From a virus, in the IMG/VR virus record IMGVR_UViG_3300020451_000676, positions 1-23,397 of that record: a stretch of 23,397 bases of DNA. One strand, written 5' to 3'. Below, piece after piece: positions 8,081-15,895 of this stretch. The position numbers were made by a program, and so were the translations under genes. The notes under the pieces are model-generated. The model searched no databases, was not told the DNA's origin, and saw nothing but the letters and a program-made list of their open reading frames with translations. Each line of letters opens with the position of its first letter. Position 1 is the first letter of the stretch.

Positions 8081-9250
8081 ATGAGATCGAAGGCGTTTTT
8101 TGTTAATGGTGGAGCTGGCAGAGTGATTTGTTCCATACCTGCGTTTGAAAAGTATGCAGAAACACACGATGATTTTGTCATTGTATGTGAGGGAGGGACA
8201 GACTTTTTTAAAGGTCATCCAAAATTAGATGGTAAAGTATATGATAACTGGCATAAGGGATTATTCCAAACACAATTAAAAGATAGGGATATAATATCTA
8301 CAGAACCATACAGAGTATGGGAATATTATAATCAGAAGTGTAGTCTTGCACAGGCATATGATATTCAAATCAATGAGTTAGATGAACCAAGAGAACTTCC
8401 AGTTCCTAGAATTGAACTAGCAAAGATGGAAGCTATCCAAGGTTTTAATGCAGTAGAGGAAGTAAGAAAGGGAACAGGTAAAGAAAAGATTTTGGTTGTT
8501 CAACCTTTTGGTAGGTCAGTTGAACAAGTTGGTGGTGATTTTATTGCTGATATTACTTCACGTAGTTTTCCTTTGAATGGTATTGTTGAAATTATTAATG
8601 AACTTAAAAAGGATTATGGTATCATTATAATGAGTGAGATTCATTTTCCACTTGAAGAGAATGAAGAGAAGGCAAAGATAAAAGTTGCAAGACCAGAGAT
8701 TCAGGACATGAGGACATGGGCAGGTGTTATTAATGCAGCAGATCACTTCTTAGGATGTGATAGTATGGGGCAGCATCTTGCTAAGGCATTTGGTAAGACT
8801 GCCACAGTTGTAACTGGATCAACATATCCAGTTAATATATCTTATCCTGACTGTAAGGATTTTGATATCATTGATGTAGGAGAGGGAAGGAGACAGTACT
8901 CACCTATTAGACTTACTACTGATGAAAGAGTTGATCGTTTTAATGATCAAGCAATGGAACTTGATAAGGATCAAATAAGATCTATACTTACTTCTGTTCG
9001 TAAGAGAATGGGTAAGTCAACTGCTTATACAAATTATAATAAGACTGCTGCCCCACAGCAGAACGATTGTTGTGCTCCAAAAATGGGTATGGGTGGAGGA
9101 AGTTCATCCCCTTCTTATGGTGTTCCAAAGGGAACTAATAAACCACAATTAAAACCATCATCAAGTAAAGGTTTTATGGCAGATGTTAAGAACGCATCTC
9201 AACAAAAGGTAGAAGGTCAAGTACAGGATATTTTAAAGAATCTTAAGTGA
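8081..9250 (+). CDS. Glycosyltransferase family 9-like (heptosyltransferase-type) protein
   Basis: This 389-residue GT-B fold protein would transfer a sugar, by family likely an ADP-heptose-derived one, to an acceptor. The N-terminus MRSKAFFVNGGAGRVICSIPAFEKYA resembles the GT9 start with its G-x-GD/GR turn and following helix. The C-terminal donor half has VVQPFGRSVEQ (about 138-148) and DHFLGCDSMGQHLAKAFGKTATVVTGSTYP (about 222-251). The latter is the GT9 pattern of D-S-x-x-x-H-L-A, small residue, G, then a hydrophobic strand ending in G-x-T-x-P. After residue 310 comes a non-family tail rich in Ser, Gly, Gln and Lys, including CC and MGMGGGSSS. GGAG at 8069-8072 lies 8 bases from the ATG. 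It opens the operon containing HldC-, HldA- and HAD-type genes, which supports a heptose donor; donor and acceptor are inferred. Confidence 0.65.
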   Translation: MRSKAFFVNGGAGRVICSIPAFEKYAETHDDFVIVCEGGTDFFKGHPKLDGKVYDNWHKGLFQTQLKDRDIISTEPYRVWEYYNQKCSLAQAYDIQINELDEPRELPVPRIELAKMEAIQGFNAVEEVRKGTGKEKILVVQPFGRSVEQVGGDFIADITSRSFPLNGIVEIINELKKDYGIIIMSEIHFPLEENEEKAKIKVARPEIQDMRTWAGVINAADHFLGCDSMGQHLAKAFGKTATVVTGSTYPVNISYPDCKDFDIIDVGEGRRQYSPIRLTTDERVDRFNDQAMELDKDQIRSILTSVRKRMGKSTAYTNYNKTAAPQQNDCCAPKMGMGGGSSSPSYGVPKGTNKPQLKPSSSKGFMADVKNASQQKVEGQVQDILKNLK

Positions 9251-9260
9251 GGTTTATATA

Positions 9261-11057
9261 ATGACTCAATGGATTGCAGCTCTTGCTAGAGGGCATAACT
9301 CTGGTGTATGTTTACTTAAAGATGGTGAGATAGTATTCTCTACTGAGGAAGAGAGATTTACTAGGAATAAGTATGATGGTGGACCATTGGCATCAATGGT
9401 TAAAATTTTAGATTATACTGACCATGTTGATTACCTTGTGATTGCTCACACTCAACCTCTAAGTGATGCTGGTAAGATAGATTTCTCTGGTGAGGATATC
9501 TATACTGGATTTGCTAGGAAGTTGGGTTTGATTAATCGTAAAGAGAATTGTTATGATCATCCTCAAGTTATAGATCTTAGTAGAACACATCATAAACTTC
9601 ATGCTGCTTGTGCATTTTATCGTTCTGGATTTGAATCAGCAGTAGCAGTTGTAGTAGATGGTGCAGGTACTTTTGTTCCAATGAACATTGGTGGTCAAGA
9701 ACCAGAGATGACATGGGAACTTGAGTCTATGTTTACTTGTGATTATCCATCAGAATTTAAAACAATCTATAAGCACATGGCAGGTAGAGGACCGTGGGGT
9801 TCTGCACATATACCTGAGATGGATAGTGAAGGTGAAGGTGAGGAAGGAACACATGAATTATTCTTAGATGAGAGTGCTGGTATTGTTAAAGCATACGAAG
9901 CAGTGACTCAGTATTGTGGTTGGTCTCCTATAGAAGCAGGTAAGACAATGGGATTGTTCCCATATGGCGAACCAACTGATAAGGTTCCAACGATTTATAC
10001 TGATGGTGGCGGGGGAGCATGGAAGACAAGTGATCGTAATGTAATAGTTCCTACATATCCAAATGGTGCTGTAGTTAATGAAGGTAGATATGAATATCTT
10101 AGGACACCTCAAGGTACTGAAGATCTAACTAAACTTCAGAACCGTAGAGATGTTGCCTATGCTATTCAAACAGAATCACAGCAGATGGTTCTTGATTTAA
10201 TTCGTAAGGCAGTTGAGATGACTGGCAATAAGAATGTAGTATTGTCTGGTGGATATGGATTAAATTGTGTTGCAAACTATTGGTATCTTGAACAGTTAAA
10301 GGGTGAAGGTATTAATTTGTTTGTTGAACCAGTAAGTAATGATGCTGGTACTGCTCTTGGAGCAGGATTATATGTACATCATCAAGTAAATGAAGACATG
10401 AAAATTAAAGAAAGGATTACAAATTTATACACTGGTCCTACATATAACTATACAACGGAAGAGATCTCTGAGTCTTGTCAAAAGTATGGTGCAACTAATG
10501 TAACTAGTGCATCTTATGATGATGTAGTTAAATTAATTACTAATAAGAATATAGTTGCAATGTTCCAAGGATCATCTGAAGCAGGTCCAAGAGCACTTGG
10601 TAATCGTTCTATCCTATATGATCCTCGTGATAAAGACGGTAAGGATTTTGTTAATAGTGTAAAGCATCGTGAATACTTCAGACCATTTGCAGGTTCTATT
10701 TTAAAAGAACATGTACATGAGTGGTTTGATCTTCGTGGTATGGATGACACTCCATTTATGATGTATGCTGTGAAGTGTCAACCAGGAATTGAAGAGAAGA
10801 TACCTTCTATCATTCATGTTGATGGTACTTGTCGTATACAAACTGTAACTGAAGACGTTAACGCACATTACTATGGACTCATCAAGGAATTCTTTGAACA
10901 GACTGGTTGCCCTATCATCTTTAATACTTCCTTTAATTTGGGTGGAGAACCTCTGGTTGAAACACTCGATGATGCGTTACGGACTCTTGCTAATAGTGAT
11001 ATTGAGTATCTATATCTTCCTGAGTACGATCTATTGATAGAGGTTAAGAATCAATGA
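9261..11057 (+). CDS. O-carbamoyltransferase, NodU/CmcH/TobZ family, full length
   Basis: This 598-residue enzyme would transfer a carbamoyl group from carbamoyl phosphate, via carbamoyl-adenylate, to a hydroxyl of a sugar or small molecule. The N-terminal Kae1-like domain shows ARGHNSG (9-15), EEERFTRNK (29-37), HHKLH (110-114, the metal-binding HxxxH), VVDGAG (131-136), GKTMGLFPYG, SGGYGLNCVANY (about 328-340) and EPVSNDAGTALGAG (about 355-368). The C-terminal YrdC-like domain has GSSEAGPRALGNRSIL (about 437-452), HREYFRPFA, HVDGTCRIQTV and NTSFNLGGEPLVET. All the expected blocks are present, so it should be active. It starts 10 bases after the GT9 stop and overlaps the next gene by ATGA, which implies translational coupling. 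The acceptor is probably the sugar made by this cluster (inference). Confidence 0.92.
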   Translation: MTQWIAALARGHNSGVCLLKDGEIVFSTEEERFTRNKYDGGPLASMVKILDYTDHVDYLVIAHTQPLSDAGKIDFSGEDIYTGFARKLGLINRKENCYDHPQVIDLSRTHHKLHAACAFYRSGFESAVAVVVDGAGTFVPMNIGGQEPEMTWELESMFTCDYPSEFKTIYKHMAGRGPWGSAHIPEMDSEGEGEEGTHELFLDESAGIVKAYEAVTQYCGWSPIEAGKTMGLFPYGEPTDKVPTIYTDGGGGAWKTSDRNVIVPTYPNGAVVNEGRYEYLRTPQGTEDLTKLQNRRDVAYAIQTESQQMVLDLIRKAVEMTGNKNVVLSGGYGLNCVANYWYLEQLKGEGINLFVEPVSNDAGTALGAGLYVHHQVNEDMKIKERITNLYTGPTYNYTTEEISESCQKYGATNVTSASYDDVVKLITNKNIVAMFQGSSEAGPRALGNRSILYDPRDKDGKDFVNSVKHREYFRPFAGSILKEHVHEWFDLRGMDDTPFMMYAVKCQPGIEEKIPSIIHVDGTCRIQTVTEDVNAHYYGLIKEFFEQTGCPIIFNTSFNLGGEPLVETLDDALRTLANSDIEYLYLPEYDLLIEVKNQ

Positions 11058-11707
11058 TTCATATTGATTGCACAAAAGAAGCGTTAAATTTTGCTAAGTA
11101 TGATCTAGCAGAGGATGAGATATTTGTTATTGATAATTTATTTCCTTGGTGGTTTGTAGAACATCTGGATCAAACAATCCTACATGGATTTGGATGGCAG
11201 TATGGATTATGTAGTAGTCATAAAAATAATCCAGATGGTACACCAGACATGGATTATGATAAGGGTACAGATTTAGAATCAGAAGTTCCTTGTTTTAAAC
11301 AATCAATCTACCCACCAAGATCGGAATCTGCACAGGACAGTGCATATCAAATGCTATACAAGGCAGTAACTAAAACTATTCCTTTTGACTTAGAGTTGGG
11401 TGAGATATTAGTTAATGGACAACAATATATACATGATACTCTTATACATACAGACTGCAATTGTGATAATGGACTTAGTTGGATCTACTATGTTAATAAA
11501 AGATGGGAAGATAAATGGGGTGGTCCAACAATAGTTGAATTTAATGGAGAGAATGTAGAGATACTTCCTTCGCCAGGAAGAATTGCTTTTTTTAAAGGTA
11601 ACATTCCACATAGAGGAGCACCACCAAATGGTGATCACTATCATGGACTAAGAGCAACTCTAGTCTATAAAACAATGCGTAAAAACCCTTTACCTGCTAG
11701 AACATGA
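11054..11707 (+). CDS. 2OG-Fe(II) oxygenase, prolyl-hydroxylase-like (second of four)
   Basis: This 217-residue protein carries a clear HxD...H...R iron and 2-oxoglutarate set: HTD (His132, Asp134), His186 in the GNIPHRG segment, and Arg200 in LRATLVYK. Between them LSWIYYVNKRW..KWGGPTIVEF and EILPSPGRIAFFKG follow the prolyl 4-hydroxylase-like core (hydrophobic strand, GG, E/T.F, then P..GR...F). It would hydroxylate a substrate or be adapted for another radical oxidation. It overlaps the carbamoyltransferase stop and the halogenase start by ATGA on each side, so the three products are probably made in fixed ratio and act on the same product. Substrate unknown. Confidence 0.8.
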   Translation: MIHIDCTKEALNFAKYDLAEDEIFVIDNLFPWWFVEHLDQTILHGFGWQYGLCSSHKNNPDGTPDMDYDKGTDLESEVPCFKQSIYPPRSESAQDSAYQMLYKAVTKTIPFDLELGEILVNGQQYIHDTLIHTDCNCDNGLSWIYYVNKRWEDKWGGPTIVEFNGENVEILPSPGRIAFFKGNIPHRGAPPNGDHYHGLRATLVYKTMRKNPLPART

Positions 11708-13230
11708 TTAATAAATTTGTAATCGTCGGAGGTGGAACCTCTGGATGGATAACTGCCATGTCTCTTTTTAGAGAGATGGAGAACTGTGAAATATATCTTA
11801 TTGATAAAGGTCAAAATGACTCTGTAGGTGTTGGAGAAGCAACTCTATTAGGTTTTGATGATTTTATGAGTGGATATTGTGATTTTGATGAGAAGGAATG
11901 GAAGAAAGCATTAGATGCAGTTCCTAAAGCAGGTATATTATTTCCAGGTTGGGGTAAAGCATCAGATCAAATTTGGCATCCATTTTATTTTCCACAGATT
12001 AGAGACGTACCTATATGGGATGCTTTGTCACACACTGATGAATCTATTCGTGAATATCTTCCTTTATATGATTCTAGTATGAAGAATGAAGTTGATCCTG
12101 GTGATATAGAATTCATGCAGGACGGTAAAAAGACAAGTTCATATGCATGGCATGTTGATTGTGGTAAGTTAGTTACTTATATTAAAAATTTTTTAGAGAC
12201 ACACTGCCCTACCTTCTCATATATTGAAGGTGAGGTTGGTAATATTAATAGATGGGAAGATGGTAGTATTCGTAGTTTAGTTTGTAAGCATGGTGAAGAA
12301 ATTGCTGGAGATGTTTTCTTTGATTGTAGTGGGTTTAAGAGTATACTTAAAGACCATAGAGACAAAGTAGATTTAAAGGGTCGTTTGTTTGTTGATACTG
12401 CTGTTGCTGGACACATACCATATTTAAATGAGGGTGATTGTAAATGTAATGGTGGTGATAATTCTGAGAAGCATCCTTATGTTTCATGTCCTGCTGTAGA
12501 TCATGGTTGGATATGGAAGATACCTTTACAGTCTAGGATAGGATCTGGCATGGTCTTTAATAGAAGTATTACAGATCCAGAAGAAGCAAAGGATTATTTT
12601 GTAGACTATTGGGATGGTAGAGTTGATAGAGATTCGTTATCTATAATTGACTGGTCACCTTATTATGATAAGAACATATGGGATAAGAATGTTATATCTA
12701 TTGGGTTAGCTGCTGGGTTCATTGAACCATTAGAGAGCACTGGTGTTGCTTTAATTATTGAAGGAGTGTGTAAAGCAACTGAGATATTAAAGGGAAGATA
12801 TTTTAATAACTTTGATATTGATATCTACAATGCATACCTAGTTAATTTGTTTGAGAACTGTGCTGACTTTGTATCTATGCATTATGATTTGAGTATACAT
12901 GAGTCTAAGTTTTGGGATTATGTGAGAGATACCTTTGAACCATCTGATTATCAAAGGTTGTTCAAAGATAATATTAATAGTCCTGCAACATCAATTGTTG
13001 AAGGTAAACCAGGAATGTTTGGTGGATCTAATTGGCTTTATTGGATGCTTCAGATGGGATATCCCACATCAGTTAAGTCGGAACCATCTCCTTTAGTTGG
13101 TATAAAATTAATTGATGACTATAAGAATCATATTAAAAAGATGTATGAGGAGATTCCTTCTGTACCATTGAATGAATATCTTAAGGGTGTCGGAAGTAAG
13201 TCAAAAATACGCATCGTTCCTCAAAATTAA
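11704..13230 (+). CDS. FAD-dependent halogenase (tryptophan-halogenase family)
   Basis: This 508-residue flavoprotein would use FADH2, O2 and halide to halogenate an electron-rich compound. The N-terminal Rossmann motif is VIVGGGTSGW (6-15), followed by GVGEAT (42-47). Lys75 in the VPKAGILFPGW segment aligns with the catalytic lysine (PrnA Lys79) that carries the haloamine/hypohalous acid. The diagnostic W-x-W-x-I-P motif is WIWKIP (269-274), and GLAAGFIEPLESTG (334-347) matches the active-site/FAD segment with the key Glu344. All halogenase hallmarks are present, so it is not merely a monooxygenase. Cyanophage Syn10 encodes a characterised member, VirX1, reported to iodinate diverse substrates; this gene is probably related. 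The sequence does not reveal the substrate or halide. No flavin reductase is encoded here, so FADH2 would come from the host. ATGA overlap upstream, TAATG downstream. Confidence 0.9.
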   Translation: MINKFVIVGGGTSGWITAMSLFREMENCEIYLIDKGQNDSVGVGEATLLGFDDFMSGYCDFDEKEWKKALDAVPKAGILFPGWGKASDQIWHPFYFPQIRDVPIWDALSHTDESIREYLPLYDSSMKNEVDPGDIEFMQDGKKTSSYAWHVDCGKLVTYIKNFLETHCPTFSYIEGEVGNINRWEDGSIRSLVCKHGEEIAGDVFFDCSGFKSILKDHRDKVDLKGRLFVDTAVAGHIPYLNEGDCKCNGGDNSEKHPYVSCPAVDHGWIWKIPLQSRIGSGMVFNRSITDPEEAKDYFVDYWDGRVDRDSLSIIDWSPYYDKNIWDKNVISIGLAAGFIEPLESTGVALIIEGVCKATEILKGRYFNNFDIDIYNAYLVNLFENCADFVSMHYDLSIHESKFWDYVRDTFEPSDYQRLFKDNINSPATSIVEGKPGMFGGSNWLYWMLQMGYPTSVKSEPSPLVGIKLIDDYKNHIKKMYEEIPSVPLNEYLKGVGSKSKIRIVPQN

Positions 13231-13757
13231 TGAGGAAAAATCTATTTGCTATACCTATCTTTGAAGATAAAGTTGATCTAACTAAAATTCACATAGAGAA
13301 TGGTGAGTACCATCCAACATGGGATAGTGAAGTACATAGTAGTTTTGGTTCTAATACCAATGTACCTGAAGAGACTTGGCAACATATAATGGATGTTGTT
13401 ACTAGGAATATTCAAACCATTGAGTGTTCTTATACAGATGCACGGATTGACAGTCTATGGAGGAACGTATATACTGAGACCGATTATCAAGAACTTCATA
13501 TACATCCACATTGTCAATGGAGTTTTATAATATATGAATCAGTAGAAGTCTCTAAGACTGTGCTACACAACCCTTCCTTTAAGGATATTCAGAATCATAT
13601 GTCTCATAGTGGGATACCAGACTTTCTTTTGGATTATAAACCACAGTTAGAGTCTGGTAGTATAATGATTTTTCCATCTTTTATTATGCATAGTGTTTTG
13701 CATGGTTCTAAAGGTACAACCATAGCAGGTAATGTTAAACTCTCTTATAAACCATGA
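13230..13757 (+). CDS. 2OG-Fe(II) oxygenase-like protein (third of four)
   Basis: This 175-residue protein resembles the small phage 2OG-FeII_Oxy_5-like oxygenases. HIHPH (residues 90-94) supplies the first iron ligand, followed by the strand WSFIIYESVE. Then comes SGSIMIFPSFIMHSV, in which His154 is the distal ligand. The position that normally carries an arginine for 2-oxoglutarate is Lys161 (GSKGTTIAGNV) in place of the family's R-x-S-x-x-x-N, an unusual feature. The start codon overlaps the halogenase stop (TAATG) and the stop overlaps the next start (ATGA). It is likely to tailor the same product as the halogenase; substrate unknown. Confidence 0.7.
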   Translation: MRKNLFAIPIFEDKVDLTKIHIENGEYHPTWDSEVHSSFGSNTNVPEETWQHIMDVVTRNIQTIECSYTDARIDSLWRNVYTETDYQELHIHPHCQWSFIIYESVEVSKTVLHNPSFKDIQNHMSHSGIPDFLLDYKPQLESGSIMIFPSFIMHSVLHGSKGTTIAGNVKLSYKP

Positions 13758-14179
13758 CCTTTTATTCTCCATCTACTAAAGTTTTTGTGAATGGTACGTT
13801 TGATTTAATTCATCGTGGTCATATTGAATTACTTAATTATGCTAAGTCATTAGGTGACAGAGTGTATGTTGGTATTGATAGTGATAGGCGGGTATCCGAA
13901 ATGAAGGGTAATTCTAGACCCATATATAATATGCAAGATAGGAAGTTCTTTCTTGAAAATCTAAAGGCAGTGCATAGAGTCGCAGTCTTTGATAATGATT
14001 CTCAGTTAGCAGCGATGGTTGAGTTTATTAAACCTCATTTTATGGTTGTTGGATCTGATTGGAAGGGTAAGTCAGTCATAGGATCTATGTCTGCTGCTAA
14101 GTTAGTATTCTTTGATAGGGTTGGTGATTATGCAACAACAAAAACAGTACAAGGTATTATTGATAGGAGAGACATGTGA
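13754..14179 (+). CDS. HldC/TagD-type nucleotidyltransferase (ADP-heptose synthase domain)
   Basis: This 141-residue enzyme has the cytidylyltransferase-like fold that joins a nucleotide to a sugar phosphate. It shows VNGTFDLIHRGH (12-23), with the nucleotide-binding HxGH at 20-23, LGDRVYVGIDSD (32-43), MKGNSRPI (49-56), NMQDRKFFLENLKAV, PHFMVVGSDWKGKSVIG (93-109) and YATTKTV (125-131). The order and the G(N/S)RP and DWKGKS-like segments favour the RfaE/HldE C-terminal domain, which makes ADP-D-glycero-beta-D-manno-heptose from heptose 1-phosphate. Length fits a stand-alone HldC. The kinase half, fused upstream in E. coli HldE, is here a separate gene immediately downstream. A glycerol-3-phosphate cytidylyltransferase (TagD) role remains possible; the adjacent HldA-type kinase and HldD make heptose more likely. 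Confidence 0.8.
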   Translation: MTFYSPSTKVFVNGTFDLIHRGHIELLNYAKSLGDRVYVGIDSDRRVSEMKGNSRPIYNMQDRKFFLENLKAVHRVAVFDNDSQLAAMVEFIKPHFMVVGSDWKGKSVIGSMSAAKLVFFDRVGDYATTKTVQGIIDRRDM

Positions 14180-14897
14180 AGATAGTTATATCTTTGGTAG
14201 TGTAGATAGGATAAGTCCAGAAGCACCAGTTCCTGTAGTAAAGCACGAGGAGACTCTTACTGCTCTTGGTATGTCTGAGAATGTTAAAAGGAATCTACAA
14301 GCATTTGGAGTTAGTGTAACTCATATTACTAATAAGAAGTTGATAAAGAAGAAGAGAGTAGTTGATAGTGCTAGTAAGCAACAGTTACTTAGGATTGATT
14401 ATGATGATCATGTTGATCCAATAAAAGCTGCTGAAGTTAAGATGGCATTCCTTTCGTCAGAGTTTGACGCTATTGTTATATCTGATTACGACAAGGGTTT
14501 TGTTACCCTAGAAAATCTCATGACGTTTTGCCAAAATTTTCCAGGTCCAGTCTTTATAGATACTAAGAAGAAGGATTTATTCTCTTGTCAGAATGTTATA
14601 TTTAAGATTAATCAAAGAGAAGCATCTACTTTAAGGGTTCAACCTTCTCCACAAAATTTAATTACAACTGCAGGAGGTCAGGGTGCATGGTATATGGATA
14701 AACTATATCCTAGTGAGAATGTAAATGTATTTGATGTAGTAGGTGCTGGTGATACATTCCTTGCTGCATTGTGTGCTGAATTTTTAAAAGAACATGACAT
14801 GGAAGCATCAATTAAGATAGCTAATAAAGCATCTGCTATTGCGGTACAGAACTATGGATGTTATACCTTAACACCAGAGGATATTCAAAGTTTATGA
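14130..14897 (+). CDS. PfkB kinase, HldA-type (heptose 7-phosphate kinase domain), shortened
   Basis: This 255-residue kinase resembles the N-terminal domain of RfaE/HldE, which phosphorylates D-glycero-D-manno-heptose 7-phosphate. Matches are LIGETCEDSYIFGSVDRISPEAPVPVVK (11-38, close to the RfaE start), QQLLRIDYDD (84-93), ISDYDKG (117-123), DTKKKD (144-149), KINQREA (159-165) and the PfkB signature VVGAGDTF (203-210) with catalytic Asp208. Two oddities are visible. The family GGAANVA segment is replaced by ALGMSENVK (45-53), and about 30 residues between VTHIT and KKK are missing, giving 255 rather than about 315 residues. I chose ATG 14130, not the more upstream ATG 14112, because homology begins just after it. 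It overlaps the nucleotidyltransferase gene by 50 bases, an HldE-like pair in reversed order and split. Sugar specificity may be altered. Confidence 0.78.
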   Translation: MQQQKQYKVLLIGETCEDSYIFGSVDRISPEAPVPVVKHEETLTALGMSENVKRNLQAFGVSVTHITNKKLIKKKRVVDSASKQQLLRIDYDDHVDPIKAAEVKMAFLSSEFDAIVISDYDKGFVTLENLMTFCQNFPGPVFIDTKKKDLFSCQNVIFKINQREASTLRVQPSPQNLITTAGGQGAWYMDKLYPSENVNVFDVVGAGDTFLAALCAEFLKEHDMEASIKIANKASAIAVQNYGCYTLTPEDIQSL

Positions 14898-15895
14898 AGA
14901 CACTTGGTATAAATATGACACACGATGCTTCAGTATGTCAGTGTGATGATGGTGACATTACTACATTCTTGGAAGAAGAACGTCTTACTGGTATAAAGCA
15001 TGATGAATTGCCAGTTAAGTCATTTCATAAAGTAGTTGATCCAGATTCTGTAATAGCATTTACTGGATTAGAATATGCAGATGATTTAGTAGGTGATAAG
15101 GTTAATAATTTTGTTAAATATGTTTTAGCAAAGTCTGAATATGGTGAGCGTAATGTTGATACTTATCTAGAACATCATTTATTACATGCTTATTGTGGTT
15201 TTTATAACTCTGGTTTTAGTAATGCATGTGTTGTAGTTGTTGATGGTATGGGTAACTACGTTGATAATGATCATCATGAGGTTGCAAGTATTTTTCATAT
15301 GACATACCCAACTAGAGCAAAGTTAGTTGGACAACAAGCATGTATTAGATATGACTCTGAGAAGTTAAAGGAAAGAGATGTCCATGACACTTGGCCAATT
15401 GGTATTGGTATGGCATACTCATCAATATCATCTTACCTTGGGTTTGGATCAATGGGTTCTGGTAAAGTAATGGGACTCTCTGCATATGGTGTTGATGATT
15501 CTAATATAAAACCATTTGTCTTAGAGGATGGAACGGTTAACTCTACATTATTCTATAGAACATATGATGGTGCATGTTTTATACCTTATGATTATCTACC
15601 TGATAAGTGGGATTTGAGAGTACAGGATGATAAATTTCAAAGGATTGCTAACCTAACATATAGATTGCAAAAGGACTTTGAACTTCAGATGATAGATACT
15701 ATATTAACTGGTTTAAAAATGACACAATCTAAGAATTTAATAGTGACAGGTGGATGTGCTTTAAATTGTGTTGCAAATTATGAGTACTTGAAATATCTTC
15801 CTGAAAATGTTAAAATGTATGTCGAACCTGTTAGTACTGATGCTGGTACTTCTATTGGGTTGGCAAAATATTTGTATCATACTAAAAACAAATGA
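14894..15895 (+). CDS. N-terminal half of a NodU/TobZ-type carbamoyltransferase (Kae1-like domain only)
   Basis: This 333-residue protein covers only the Kae1-like domain of the carbamoyltransferase family. It retains MTHDAS (8-13), EEERLTGIKHDELP (27-40), HHLLH (94-98) with the metal-binding HxxxH, VVDGMG (115-120), GKVMGLSAYG, TGGCALNCVANYEY and EPVSTDAGTSIG, and stops a few residues after this last block. The YrdC-like C-terminal domain that makes carbamoyl-adenylate is absent, and no remnant of it follows in any nearby frame; the next gene begins at the stop by ATGA overlap. The start at 14894 overlaps the kinase stop (ATGA). It may work with the C-terminal domain of another carbamoyltransferase, act as a pseudo-enzyme, or be a naturally split form. 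The clean junctions argue against random decay. Confidence 0.85.
   Translation: MKTLGINMTHDASVCQCDDGDITTFLEEERLTGIKHDELPVKSFHKVVDPDSVIAFTGLEYADDLVGDKVNNFVKYVLAKSEYGERNVDTYLEHHLLHAYCGFYNSGFSNACVVVVDGMGNYVDNDHHEVASIFHMTYPTRAKLVGQQACIRYDSEKLKERDVHDTWPIGIGMAYSSISSYLGFGSMGSGKVMGLSAYGVDDSNIKPFVLEDGTVNSTLFYRTYDGACFIPYDYLPDKWDLRVQDDKFQRIANLTYRLQKDFELQMIDTILTGLKMTQSKNLIVTGGCALNCVANYEYLKYLPENVKMYVEPVSTDAGTSIGLAKYLYHTKNK

Noticed and set aside
13754-14179. Reading the nucleotidyltransferase as a TagD glycerol-3-phosphate cytidylyltransferase for teichoic-acid-like polymers.
   Set aside because: The directly overlapping HldA-type kinase and the nearby HldD make ADP-heptose synthesis the simpler reading. 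TagD is still kept as an alternative.
14894-15895. Calling the half carbamoyltransferase a pseudogene.
   Set aside because: The frame is intact, all N-domain motifs are kept, and both ends are joined to neighbours by ATGA, with no trace of the missing domain downstream.
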